DNA from: Lophium mytilinum
Lineage: Eukaryota; Ascomycota; Dothideomycetes; Mytilinidiales; Mytilinidiaceae
NCBI GenBank assembly: GCA_010093605.1
Contig: MU004198.1
Coordinates: 1,458,928 to 1,522,927, forward strand
Length of the DNA: 64,000 nt
Direction of reading: 5' to 3'
Shown: positions 21,190-32,309 of the stretch, piece after piece
How the letters are laid out: the number at the start of each line of letters is the position of its first letter
Numbering within the stretch: position 1 is the stretch's first letter
Translations under genes and position numbers: made by a program
Notes under the pieces: generated by a model
Seen by the model: the letters and a program-made list of their open reading frames with translations, nothing else
What the model was told of the DNA's origin: nothing
Databases searched by the model: none

Positions 21190-23037
21190 TTACTTCCGCA
21201 TCCAAGAACGCTCAACGTTCTCGAGCCGTCGTTCGCAGCCCTCTAGCCATGGAGAGCGAAGTACTTCGGTGATAGTCCACCGTTTTGACGCGTCCGGCTC
21301 CAAACACCCTTTAACGAGGGCTATCACAGCTTGCGGGTTGTGTGCAATAGCTCTCCCACTACGGAGCCGCTCGAGATCCCACTGGTTGTGCATGATCTTC
21401 TCAGTAGTCTTCGCGTCCATCCCCTCATTGAAGGGCAGACGGGCAGTGACTAGGGTGTAGATGACCACTCCGAATGCCCACATGTCCGCTGCGGTTGAGA
21501 ACACAGGTGTTTGGGCTCCAAACAACTCGGGTGCAGCGTACTGCAGGCTCCCAGCGACAGTGGTACTAGTCTCGGATGGGCCGATATTCTGGTTGTGGTT
21601 TTGGGTGTGCGGCTCCACCGAGTCGCGTTGATCGCTGACTACAAAGTCTGCCATACCAAAGTCGCATAGGAGAATGTCCCCTCCATCGGAGCAGGCATTC
21701 GGCCCAGACATGTCGACCAAGCAGTTCTCGAGCTTGATATCGCGATGAACTATGGTGACATCGTTGTGAAGGTATCGTATTGCAGAGGCTAGCTGGTAGA
21801 CGTACCGTCTGGTGTGCCGTGCGTCAAGGCCATTGTGATTCTGCTTGTTTGTTTCTCGGACGATGTCAAGGAGGGTGCCTCCTGAGATCTTGGTCGTGAT
21901 GCAGAAGGTCGCAAATTCGGTGCTGTACACTCGCAATAGTGGCAAAATGTACGGATGTTTGAGGTATCTCCAAATCTCTACCTCATGCTCGAATTGGGTT
22001 TGCAGTTGCTCGTTCTCAGCCTCGGCAGTGTCCTTGAGCAGCTTTCGCACGATTTTCACCGCATACACAACCTTCTTGCCATATTCCATCGTGGCCACCT
22101 CTTTGACCACACTGAAACCTCCGAAGCCTATGGTCTTGCCAATTATGTGTCCGCTGCCGCCGGCAATCTCTTGCCCTTCGTCATCAGGTTCTGTCGCCTG
22201 GAGCGGAGCGTCCTTGGAATGCATCCGCGAAAGAAACGCAGATGCTGGAGACTGCGACGGCAGAGAGCGGCCAGTGCGTGTGGAAGTCCGACGATTGGGC
22301 CTGCGCGCGCTTCCCTCGCTCATTTCGGACCGGTAGCTTCTAATCGATCTTTGGGACCCGTTGCGTTTGGAGAGCGAAAAGGGTAGATCTATAGGCGATG
22401 TCGTAGGTAGCGGCGAAAGCAAGAGCTCCATGGAAGAATCAAGCGGGGTATGTACTTCCTCCAGCAGGGGCGAAGCTGTGGTGTCCGAAGTCAGCGACGC
22501 AACGTGGTCGTGCTCTGTGAAACCCTGGTGTGCGCCAAAACCGTTGAGGTCGTCTCGAGAAATGGGATAGTGTGGCTCCTGCGTGAGAGTTCTCCCTCGA
22601 TCAAGCGACGCGAAATCATTGAAGTACTCTTCCCGTTCTGGGAATTCTTCCAGCGTCGTCGGCATTCCTGGCTTTGGCAGGGGCGAATGCATGGCAAGCC
22701 GATTGCCGCTGTCTAAAGTGACTTGGCTATCGAAGGTTATGGAGGGTTTTCTGTTGCGAAAGGCAGCCTCGATGTCCTCGGGGCTCGATCCGGCAGCAGA
22801 GCCATACGGGCGTCGGCCATCCCCGACACCGTCCCCAACGGTATGCCACGTTTTGCCATGGTAGAAGTGCGAGTTTGCTTCGGCGAGTTCAGGTGTAGTC
22901 AGTGCCAGCGAGACATCCTCGTCACGCTGCGACTCGCGGCGGGGGATCGAGGCAAAGGCGGAGGAGACGGACTTCTGCGAGGGCTTTGTGTCGAGCTTGA
23001 GTTTCTGGAAGTTGTGAGAGGAGGAGTACGGTGCCAT
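21190..23037 (-). CDS. Ser/Thr protein kinase with long disordered N-terminus
   Basis: One exon, 615 aa from the first ATG at 23035-23037; the frame is open to 23088 but only with a GTG. Residues 1-295 are Ser/Pro-rich and likely disordered. The kinase domain spans about 296-596: glycine loop GKTIGFGGFSVV (300-311), ATP-binding Lys328 in YAVKIV, catalytic loop HRDIKLEN (431-438), DFG 459-461 in LLCDFGMADF and APE 502-504 in GSLQYAAPELFG. All catalytic residues are present, so it should be active. WAFGVVIYTLVTARLPFNEG and a final SPWLEG segment fit a CAMK-like or Npr1/Hal-type fungal kinase, but I cannot name the orthologue. An insert of about 35 residues, rich in Asn, His and Gln, separates DFG from APE. 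Confidence 0.88.
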   Translation of the reverse strand: MAPYSSSHNFQKLKLDTKPSQKSVSSAFASIPRRESQRDEDVSLALTTPELAEANSHFYHGKTWHTVGDGVGDGRRPYGSAAGSSPEDIEAAFRNRKPSITFDSQVTLDSGNRLAMHSPLPKPGMPTTLEEFPEREEYFNDFASLDRGRTLTQEPHYPISRDDLNGFGAHQGFTEHDHVASLTSDTTASPLLEEVHTPLDSSMELLLSPLPTTSPIDLPFSLSKRNGSQRSIRSYRSEMSEGSARRPNRRTSTRTGRSLPSQSPASAFLSRMHSKDAPLQATEPDDEGQEIAGGSGHIIGKTIGFGGFSVVKEVATMEYGKKVVYAVKIVRKLLKDTAEAENEQLQTQFEHEVEIWRYLKHPYILPLLRVYSTEFATFCITTKISGGTLLDIVRETNKQNHNGLDARHTRRYVYQLASAIRYLHNDVTIVHRDIKLENCLVDMSGPNACSDGGDILLCDFGMADFVVSDQRDSVEPHTQNHNQNIGPSETSTTVAGSLQYAAPELFGAQTPVFSTAADMWAFGVVIYTLVTARLPFNEGMDAKTTEKIMHNQWDLERLRSGRAIAHNPQAVIALVKGCLEPDASKRWTITEVLRSPWLEGCERRLENVERSWMRK

Positions 23038-24352
23038 AGCATCGACCTGGGACTTCTCTCTGGGCACCGCCCTCGCGGAGGGCAGCACCAGCTTTTAAGG
23101 GCGCCGTGGGGTGCGGCTCGTAAGACGAGGGGGTAATGGAATCGCGGGCTGGCGCGCCGTGCGACCAGCTCCGCAGCTGCCTATTCACAGCGTGCAGAGG
23201 GCTAAGAATTTGGTAACAGTGTGAATGGACGAGGGCGACGGTGAAAGGCGACTATAAATGCGGGCGGTGCGGTGGTAAGCAAAGCGATAGAGGAGTGAAG
23301 GAAGATAGCAGGAGGTCTTTGTCGCCCCGGTGCGATGGACGATCAACGCCTCTCCGCCCTGCAGCCCATCAGTGGAGCGTGGGGGAACGGCGAGCTAGGC
23401 CGACGACCCTGACTTTCTGCTGCACGTGAGAGAAAAATCAGCACCATTGGCCACGGCGGGGACGTGTTGGCCTATCAAAGGCCGCTCGATTCACCAAAGC
23501 CTCGTTTCGCAGGCGCGAGAAAACGGAGATGCCTCGTCTGCCAGGCGGATTGACGTAACAGATCCAATTTAGAGTTTTAGCAGCTGAAGCCGGCCGTCAG
23601 GTGCTGGACCCTGGTGGGGGCCATCAGCCTTGTGGCTCTGGATATAGACAATATAGATGGAAGAGCTCTGCTATTGCTTAGAAGAATTTGCTGCTATCAC
23701 TTTCACGTCGAAGCCCGTGCCAGATAAACGGTCGGAATGCCCCCCACAAAACCCTAGACCGCCAGCATGTGCACGCAGGGCCCGCTCGCAGCACTCGGCC
23801 CGAGGACCACCCGACTATGGGGCGTCTCTGGCACCATAGCGGCAAGGCTGGTCGAGCGGAACATGGTGTTGAGCGTGCGGCAGCGATAGCTGTAGCCGCA
23901 GTCGAGGCACGATGACGTTGCCTATCTCTGAAGTCTGCTCGCTGGAGGCCGCTGGGAGGTCGCCGGCCGCACAGGAGGTCAGGTCGAGCGCGCACCCGCA
24001 CGAGCCGCGGCCACACGACTGCGCAATTAAGGGCACTTTGCCGCATGATATCGCGGTGAATAGGGCTGGTCCTGCTGGTGTGGTGTTGTGCCGGCTGCAC
24101 CTTCATGCACACGGAGGCCTGTGCGCCGCCTGGCCGCCAAGGCATTTCGGGCCTACCTCCTACGACTGAGGCATCGCAGACGCTGGAACAAGACACTGCA
24201 TATTATCACCGCCGCATCCCGCATTCCGTATCCATACCCGCCAGCTGCTCTTTGCTCCCCGCTGCTTCGCCAGTCCAGCTGTCGACCTCGCCTGAAGCTG
24301 CTGCCGACCGCCAGCCGGTGCTCACAGTGGCCGATTGGCCTTGACGTCCGCA
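23038..24352. other. Divergent promoter region between the kinase and VAC8
   Basis: The kinase and VAC8 are transcribed away from each other, so this 1.3 kb must hold both promoters. Overlapping GC-rich frames on both strands show no domain and I do not call any of them. Confidence 0.45.
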
Positions 24353-26356
24353 ATGGGGCTCCCAAGCCTCTGCTCGAAGCTCTTCGCGTCCTGCTGTGGA
24401 GGTAGTGCCCCGACTGATATAGTCTCTTGCCATGCTAATCGTGCTCCCAGGTCGCTCCAAAGACAGCCTGTATGATCCCGTCCTCGCAGATAGCGAGCGA
24501 GAAGCCGTGGCCGACCTCCTAGGCTTCTTGGAAAACGTACGCGCCCCAGCAACCTATCCGTCATAATCAGTGGAGCTTATACAACCTTGTAGCGAGCCGA
24601 GACCGACTTCTTCTCTGGAGAGCCCCTCCGCGCGCTGAGCACTCTGGTCTATTCCGATAACATCGACCTACAGCGGAGCGCTAGTCTGACCTTCGCCGAG
24701 ATCACGGAGCGAGGTACTTATTTCTTCCGAAACGGGAAAACACTTGCTAATGCTGTCTGTGTGTAGATGTACGAGAGGTTGATCGCGATACCCTGGAACC
24801 CATCCTATTTCTCCTCCAGAACCCCGACATAGAGGTGCAGCGCGCTGCAAGCGCCGCGCTGGGAAACTTGGCGGTGAACAGTATGTGCTATATCTCCTCT
24901 ATGAAGCCCATTACTAACTATCAGCAGCGGAAAATAAGGTTGCTATTGTGTCGCTAGGAGGGCTGAATCCTCTGATCAAGCAAATGAACTCGCCCAATGT
25001 CGAAGTACAGTGCAATGCGGTTGGCTGCATCACCAACTTGGCCACACACGAGGAGAACAAGGCAAAGATAGCAAGGTCAGGAGCACTGGGCCCGTTGACT
25101 AGGCTGGCAAAATCCAAGGATATGCGAGTACAAAGGAACGCAACAGGCGCTTTGCTAAACATGACACACTCTGGTACGACTCGGATACCTCCCGTGTTAC
25201 GAGGCCGATTGCTGATAACTATCTCTAGATGACAACCGCCAACAGCTCGTGAATGCCGGCGCCATTCCAGTCCTTGTTCAGCTCCTTACTTCGGCCGACG
25301 TCGATGTACAATACTACTGCACAACCGCTCTAAGCAACATAGCCGTGGATGCCACTAACCGTCTGAAACTCGCTCAGACGGAAGGTCGCCTGGTACACTC
25401 CCTGGTCCACCTGATGGATTCTTCATCACCAAAAGTGCAGTGCCAGGCTGCATTGGCGTTAAGGAACTTAGCGTCGGACGAACGATACCAGCTCGAGATT
25501 GTCCGCGCGCGAGGCCTGCCTTCTCTACTTCGCCTTCTTCAGTCATCATACCTTCCCCTCATACTCTCCGCCGTCGCCTGCATCCGAAACATCTCCATTC
25601 ACCCCGCCAATGAATCGCCCATCATTGACGCCGGCTTCCTCCGCCCCCTGGTCGAGCTTCTAGGGTCAACCGAAAATGACGAAATCCAATGCCACGCCAT
25701 CTCCACTCTCAGGAATTTGGCTGCAAGCTCCGACAGGAACAAACAGCTGGTTCTGGAGGCAGGTGCAGTGCAGAAATGCAAGCAGCTCGTCCTGAACGTA
25801 CGACTGCCGGTCCAGTCTGAAATGACTGCTGCCATTGCAGTTCTAGCATTGAGCGACGAATTGAAGCCTCATCTCCTCGATCTCGGGGTGTTCGATGTGC
25901 TGATTCCTCTTACTGAGTCCGAGAGCATAGAAGTGCAAGGCAACAGCGCCGCAGCTCTTGGTAACCTGTCTTCGAAAGGTAATAAATCGAACAATGTATT
26001 TCGTGCAATTCAACTAACGAGCAGCAGTGGGCAACTACTCGATATTCCTAGAGAACTGGACTAAGCCTTCTGGTGGTATACACGGCTATCTTCGACGATT
26101 CCTTGCTAGCGGCGACCCAACCTTCCAGCACATCGCCATCTGGACACTTCTCCAACTGCTGGAGTCCGATGATCCGAACTTGCTGAGTCTGATATCAAAG
26201 TCTGATGAGATTGTGCAAATGGTCACGGACATCGCAGATCGCAACATCGAGTCCGACGACGAAGACAACGATGACGGTGAAGGCGAAGTCGTCAGCCTCG
26301 CCCGGCGGTGTCTGGAAATCCTAGGAAAGAGCCCTAAAACGCTAATGGAGGGTTGA
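24353..26356 (+). CDS. VAC8: Vacuolar armadillo-repeat protein Vac8
   Basis: Vac8 is a lipid-anchored scaffold on the vacuole needed for vacuole inheritance, homotypic fusion and nucleus-vacuole contacts. Exons: 24353-24401, 24451-24536, 24593-24713, 24767-24880, 24928-25173, 25229-25978 and 26028-26356, giving 564 aa in frame. The short first exon encodes [17 protein letters not shown]: Gly2 is a myristoylation site, and Cys7, Cys14 and Cys15 are palmitoylation candidates. This exon is what fixes the start. It is followed by [20 protein letters not shown] and [20 protein letters not shown], then about eleven armadillo repeats (for example [20 protein letters not shown] and [20 protein letters not shown]). 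The C-terminus is acidic ([14 protein letters not shown]) and ends in an [11 protein letters not shown] tail. Length and sequence fit the family closely. Confidence 0.96.
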
Positions 26357-27286
26357 GGGGCCTACCATCAGGTTCACAAACAGCGCGCGATGCGGATGCC
26401 GACTCCTTTCTCTCCTCACTCAGCCTCTCCAATTGATTCCTTTATTCAGTGTCTAGTACCCCCAATCATGTTATGCAGCTTATTGTCACGAGGTGTTCTT
26501 GGGCGGCTAGGCTACGGGCGTTTTTGATTGCGTGTTGCGGAAAACTTTAAAGCGCAAAAACCTCGGCATTTCCTACGTTTTTATAGCGAGCATGGGTTGG
26601 AGCCTTGTTGTTTTCCTTTTTGCTTTCTTTTCTTGGGTGCGACATTGTTGTGTTACGGCGGGCATACCACAGCTGTTTTGAGACTGTTCCTAGCTGAGTC
26701 ATGGGTTAATTGGAACAAGCCTGCCGTCTTCTGTTGCCTGAGCCTTTTTACTTTTCTTCTTGACGATACGAGATACTCCGCGGTTGGATGGGAATGGGAA
26801 GAGTGATGGGTGGTATAAGAACCAACCAGACTGGAGGACAACAGTATTTAGCTAAAGGATGACAGGGTCCGAGTATTCCTTGTAATTGATTAGAATGGCA
26901 TAGATTCCAGATTACACGAGCCTGGTTTTGGGTTTCCTTTAAGGCTTGTAGATTGAAGGTGAGAAGGGGCCATACCGACTGGATGGTGTGTCATCGCCGA
27001 TGGTGGTGCGTTGCATACTGCACCTGTCTCCAGGGTTTGTAGCGCCTCGTCGCTTCCTTTCACGAATTGCATGCATGAACCCCATGCCTGCCCGATTTGC
27101 CGAGACGGGAGTGGAGTCGGGGTTTGGTGACACCTACTTCGGGTACCGTTCTTCAAGCTTGCCTTCATTGTCGAATCCACTCTTAACACTCGCTTCCACT
27201 GGCGGAGCTCGGAAGTTCATCTGCAAATACTTCTTCTTCTCCTTGCCTCATCGCCTTTCTTCAATTAGAGAAATCGTACGTTTGTA
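26357..27286. other. Intergenic between VAC8 and the alcohol dehydrogenase gene
   Basis: No gene seen. It should hold the VAC8 3' UTR and the dehydrogenase promoter; a pyrimidine-rich stretch (CTTCTTCTCCTTGCCTCATC) lies at about 27230-27255, shortly before the ATG. Confidence 0.4.
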
Positions 27287-28907
27287 ATGTCTGAACCCAG
27301 CCTCAACACCGCCCGTGCTCTCGTATCACGCGGTCCGCTCTCAAAGGGTCTGTGGAAGATGGAGGACGTGACGATTCGCGAACCGGGGGATGATGAGGTT
27401 GTGGTGCGGGTCGTGGCGAGCGGGGTCTGTAGCACGGATGTGCATTTTGGGAACGTGGAGGAGGGGGATTGGGGAGAGTGTTATCCGTGTGTTAAGGGTC
27501 ATGAAGGTCAGTCTGATCATATAAGAGACTACACGTCATTTTTGATTTATATTCTGTGGTTCACGGGAGAAAGAGAGAAAAGCATGTTTTGATCCGATTG
27601 TGCTTTCAGGGGATGGCAATCAGGCTCTCACTCTCTGTTTTCCTTCATATTTCTCTCCTCAATTCTCACACTTAATTATCTCCACTCCAACGTAGCAGAA
27701 GAATGTAATTCCTAATATAACACTCAGGCTCCGGCATCGTCGAACGCACGGGTTCGTCCGTCAGGACCTGTGCCCCAGGCGACCCCGTCCTCCTCTCTTT
27801 CTCCTCCTGCACGGCTTGCAGCTTCTGCGCCTCTGACCACCCCGTCTACTGCCCCGACTTCAACGACATTAACTTCCTCGGCCGGCCGGTCTTCTCTCCA
27901 GACTCTGCAGACTCAAATGCAGAGAAGGTGCCAAGCATCAGGGGCTCCTTCTTCGGTCAATCGTGCTTTGCATCCCGCACTGTGGTCCGTGAGACGAGCA
28001 TTGTTAACGTAAAAGGGCTAGTGAGTGAGGGTGAGGTCGAGAAGCTAGAGGAATTGATGTTGCTAGCGCCGCTGGGGTGTGGAATTCAGACCGGGTGGGG
28101 GACGATTAAAAGAGTTGCTGGAGCCGGGCAGGAGGATATAGTGTGTGTGGTTGGTTTGGGCGGCGTTGGGTTGAGTGGTATCATGGTAAGTTTAATTACC
28201 TATCGAGAAGAGAGACGACGATCTACGAGAGACAAGCTAATGAAAGACAGGCCGCCAAAGCTCTCGGTTGTCGGACTATAATTGGTATCGACGTCCGTAA
28301 GTAGTCCGTTCTCTTGAAGCATCATCTGAATACTCCTTTAAGCCACACCTCAATGGCAACCTAGGAAACACTCGACACCAGATGATCTAGTACCCATCCA
28401 CTTACTGACCTGAAACCACTAGTTCCATCCCGCCTTTCCCTCGCCAAATTCCTCGGCGCAACCCACACCCTTCTCTCCCCGGCCTCTTCATCCGGTCCCA
28501 CCTCCCTCATCCCCACCATTCGCGCCCTAACCTCCTCCCTCGACCCCCCGAGCGCCGGGCCCACCATCACAATGGACACGACCGGCATTCCCGCCCTGAT
28601 CCGCACCGCCATCGCCTTCACCGCCCCGCGCGGCAAGATCCTGCAAGTCGGCACCGCGCCGCCGTCCGCGGTGCTCGACCTGCCCATCTTCGAGTTCATG
28701 GTCCAGGGGAAGCAGTATATCGGCGCTGTGGAGGGGGATTCGGTGGCGCGGGAGAGTGTGGGGGAGTTGGTGGGGGAGAGGAGGGCCGGCCGGCTGCCGT
28801 TGGAGAAGATGGTAGAGGGTTTTGTGGCGGGGAGGTGGGAGGAGGCGGTGGAAGGGATGAGGGGGGGACGGTTCGTAAAGCCCGTGCTTGTGTGGTGGGG
28901 CGCGTAG
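27287..28907 (+). CDS. Zinc-dependent alcohol dehydrogenase (MDR superfamily)
   Basis: Medium-chain zinc dehydrogenases oxidise alcohols or reduce aldehydes with NAD(P). Exons: 27287-27506, 27728-28185, 28251-28296 and 28423-28907, giving 402 aa. Catalytic zinc ligands are visible: Cys48 (SGVCSTDVH) and the GHE motif at 71-73. The structural zinc loop has Cys101, 104, 107 and 115 (CTACSFCASDHPVYC). The cofactor fold has VVGLGGVGLSGIMAAKALGC followed by IIGIDV. The substrate-side region resembles aryl- or benzyl-alcohol dehydrogenases, so an aromatic alcohol is possible, but substrate is inferred only. The fourth exon switches to very GC-rich codon use compared with the first part. It stands alone, with no pathway partner next to it. 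Confidence 0.9.
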
Positions 28908-30015
28908 GGTTTGAGGGAGGTGGGGAGGGGACCACGAGGCTATAATTGGAGGGTGGTGCTTTAAAGATTGGGTTGGTAGGTGGCTTGGGGTGTTCGGATG
29001 GGGATGGGGATGGGTGGTGGAAATGGGATGCCAAAAGGGGTGATCCAGTATCTCGGAATCCCATCATGGGCTTTCATTATATCGTGATGGCGAAGGGAGC
29101 GTTGGGGGCCTGATTCCGAGGGCAGTTGTTTTACATCATGCTAGCATACGTTTCAGCGCTGCTTACTGCTACTGATAAATTCTTAGTTTTTCGTCTGGTG
29201 CGGGGAGGGAAAATTCGGAGCGTAAGTCGATGATCAAGACAGATGAAAGAAGGTCCTGATTCCTAGTCTCAGTTTTCTGATATCGTAATCGGGAGAGTAA
29301 AACTAGGAGCCAGATTCAGATGCTCGTGAATTTGACTTCCTGGCAGTGCTTTGGTTATATGGTGCTGGGTGAAGTGATGTTGCTTATGGAAGTTCGCAGA
29401 ACTCCTCTATAAGTCTTATCTCAAGTCACCAATTTTTTGATGGCTGTGTTCGGTCAATTTCAAAGCTGATCTACACTACGCGGACTACATGCTGCGGCTA
29501 CAACAGTCTACCAAACGGGGTAACATATGGTTGATTTTGTAAGTTATTCTAGATAAAAGAGACATTTTAAAGAGGACTCAAATTAGATACGATTCCCAAA
29601 AGTGTATGCTACCGGCCTGCTGCAGCTTGAATCATCTTAAAGAGTATTCGAGAAATCAGAATTCTGTCGTTTCAGACCTCAAGGGCCCATCGTTTTGCGC
29701 AGCTCAGGCTGTGACTGGTAGGTGTACACAGGTGGGACGTCGATTCAGGCTTGCCTGGTACGTTGATGACGAGGCCATACGAGATCACTGACCAGGATCT
29801 GATTTAGGGGCGTAAAGTCGACAGCTTTGTCCGCACCTCCGGAACCGTGCTTCGGCTAGTGAAGAGCACGAAAGGGGTGAAAGGAATAACGTTCACCTCG
29901 CTTATCTGATCACGTACGCTCGAAGCATAAGAATGTCACTTGTCGCTTGTACTTATCTTTGATAACACTCACACTCACCACCCTCACCATCACACAACCC
30001 GTCGCAGCAACCAAC
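28908..30015. other. Intergenic between the dehydrogenase and SET genes
   Basis: No gene is supported. The last 70 bases are a C-rich leader (repeated CTCACACTCACC) with no ATG in frame, a typical fungal 5' leader. Confidence 0.45.
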
Positions 30016-31389
30016 ATGTCTCCCATCATTGAGCAGCTGCGAGAGGTCGGGTTTGCCATACAACATCGTCCCCGTCACCCCCAGTACCGCCTCTTGCGCG
30101 CCAAAATCTGGCGAATGCTCGAATACCCCGAGATGGTCGCCAGCGATGCGTACAAGCTCATCAAACTCTGTGACACTATTACCGACTTTAGTGAGGACAA
30201 AGCGGGCTTGCGAGACACTAATGAGCTCAACACGCTCAAGAAAGAGGCCTACGAGCTGCTCATTCGCTCACTTCTTACAATGCACTGCGTCTCCGACGCT
30301 TTGGGGGTATGCAATGAAGCTACACAACGTTATGCGGACAATTTCAAGGCCCTCTCGAAGGAAATCTACGAGGCCATGCGGGCTCAGGATCTGCCATATC
30401 CACCCATGGCTTCCTATGTTCCTCATGCGTATCCTACGATATCGTCCGAATACCTAACGCGGAGTGAGGCCGATATCGACTCCTACAACGCCCAGTTCAA
30501 AAGCCCTCCTCTTGACGGAACCTGCCGCGTAGCTCCCAGCACTATCGCCGCTGGAAAGCCAGATATCTACGGCGTCTTCGCGACTCGCCCGATCCCGAAA
30601 TCAGGACTCGTCCACAAAGAGTCTACTACCTTCCTCGTAGCCACTGGCGCCGCCCCCGCACCACCAGTTGCCTCCCCACCGCACGACGCCGCGGCCATCC
30701 CCGAGGTATTCGACCCGAACTGCTTCCAAGTCCGTGCCGATGCGCTGGTGCCCAGCGCGCTCCACGTTTTACTCTTCACGAGCTTCCTCGTCAAGTGCAT
30801 CCAAGACAAATCCCCGCACCCACTCGAGCACCCGCTGATCGCTGGCCTCACCGCCTCGTACGGACCGGCCACTATCAGGAAGTTCAGCTTCCAGCAAGAT
30901 ATCAAAGACCCACTACACTTGCTCGAGTACCTGGGCATCGACATCTACGGCGACCTCCGCTACGACATGGACGTGCTGCTGACGGTGTATCAGCGGATCC
31001 GTAATAACAGCTTCGAGTGGGTTGACCGAGACCGTGTGGAGGGTGTAGGACCGCTCTTCAGCTTTTTCAATCACAGCTGCGAGCCAAATGTGAGCTGGCG
31101 CGTTGAGAATTCTGGGGAGATGGCGGTCGGGCTGCCTCCGCAGCGGTCGATTATCATGCGTGCAGAGCGCGATATCGAGGAGGGAGAGGAGCTGTTCATT
31201 AGCTATATCTGTCTCGCGCCGGAGTGGGATGGCGATGTACCGGTTGAGGAACGCAGGAAGCAGCTGATGATGTGGATGGGAGGACCGTGCCAGTGTGCGA
31301 GGTGCGTGAGAGAGAGTGAGGCGGCGAAAGGGATGAGGTCGAGGCTGACAGAGCTTGCGAGGAATCTGCTCAGTGGTGCTTGGGAGTAG
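30016..31389 (+). CDS. SET-domain protein, SMYD/Set5-like lysine methyltransferase candidate
   Basis: One exon, 457 aa. The frame is open from 29947 but without an ATG until 30016 (CCAACATGTC, good context), so I start there. Residues 1-130 are helical and TPR-like (ADNFKALSKEIYEAMRA). A split SET domain follows: the first part near DIYGVFATRPIPKSGLVHKE, then, after a large insert, SFFNHSCEPNVSW with the NHSCEPN motif at 352-358, and GEELFISYICL, the conserved tyrosine block. The post-SET cysteines occur in GPCQCARC. These are the S-adenosylmethionine and catalytic elements, so methyltransferase activity is likely; histone or non-histone substrate is unknown. No MYND zinc finger is seen. Confidence 0.85.
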   Translation: MSPIIEQLREVGFAIQHRPRHPQYRLLRAKIWRMLEYPEMVASDAYKLIKLCDTITDFSEDKAGLRDTNELNTLKKEAYELLIRSLLTMHCVSDALGVCNEATQRYADNFKALSKEIYEAMRAQDLPYPPMASYVPHAYPTISSEYLTRSEADIDSYNAQFKSPPLDGTCRVAPSTIAAGKPDIYGVFATRPIPKSGLVHKESTTFLVATGAAPAPPVASPPHDAAAIPEVFDPNCFQVRADALVPSALHVLLFTSFLVKCIQDKSPHPLEHPLIAGLTASYGPATIRKFSFQQDIKDPLHLLEYLGIDIYGDLRYDMDVLLTVYQRIRNNSFEWVDRDRVEGVGPLFSFFNHSCEPNVSWRVENSGEMAVGLPPQRSIIMRAERDIEEGEELFISYICLAPEWDGDVPVEERRKQLMMWMGGPCQCARCVRESEAAKGMRSRLTELARNLLSGAWE

Positions 31390-32309
31390 TCTGGTTGGAG
31401 GTTCAGGCTACGATGCTTGGTCAGTGGTGAGTTATACCGGTTGCGCCTCATCGGGCCTGGTTTCTGCCTGTTGGCGTTTGCCTGGCTTGGATACGATGGA
31501 CAACATTAGCGCAGTTAGAAAATGATACCCGATTGAAATTCGACTTGAAAGCTTGTGAGATGAGTCTTGCGTTTGGTCTAGGTATTGGGGTGAAAACGAG
31601 TGTACTCCGTATGTCATAGCTTCGTCTAGTCTCTATTCTCACGTGTATCTGCATGTGTATCCTTCCTCCTTCCTGATTTACTTAACCGTATGAAAGGCTA
31701 TAGGCAATGCCCTGTCAAGCTTGGCCCACTTGCATCGCCGCTTGCGCTCGATCATCTATTGACTTGAGAGGCAGCTCCGAGAGGTCGGCCTGGCTATGCT
31801 AGCCAATTAGGAGATTGGAATGGAAGGGGGGCAGGAGGACCGGGGGTGTTGTTTACTAAAAGGGGGCTTTTGCGGCTCCCGAAAAGGTCGTGCCCAACTA
31901 CCAGGTCCCTAGTTGTTTTGAATACGCTTCTAGTATTCGTTTTCAACGGCAAAATGTCTCTCAATGTCGTTGCCTGTCTACACTTTACCTATGTGTAAGG
32001 ATGCTGGCCTCATTGCAAAGAAATCATCGGCATATTGCGTCGTCGGTGTGCTACGCAGATGGCGAAGGAGGACTATCGCCGCACTCAATGCCTCTCACAT
32101 GATTCTTCGGTTCTTCAGGTAGACAAATCACTTTTAGGGCAAAGTTGTTTTATGCGTATTGAAGGGTATGGTTGGCTTTGTGATAATAAAAGCACATCAG
32201 CAGGCCTAAAAGTATTTACGTATACGAACAATATAGTAATGCTTACCACCGACATCTATATCCCATGCAATGAGAATGAATCCAGAACTTCTCGAACCTA
32301 AGCGACAAT
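31390..32309. other. Convergent intergenic region
   Basis: The SET and UbiA genes point at each other here, so both 3' UTRs lie in this stretch. No gene is supported. Confidence 0.45.
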
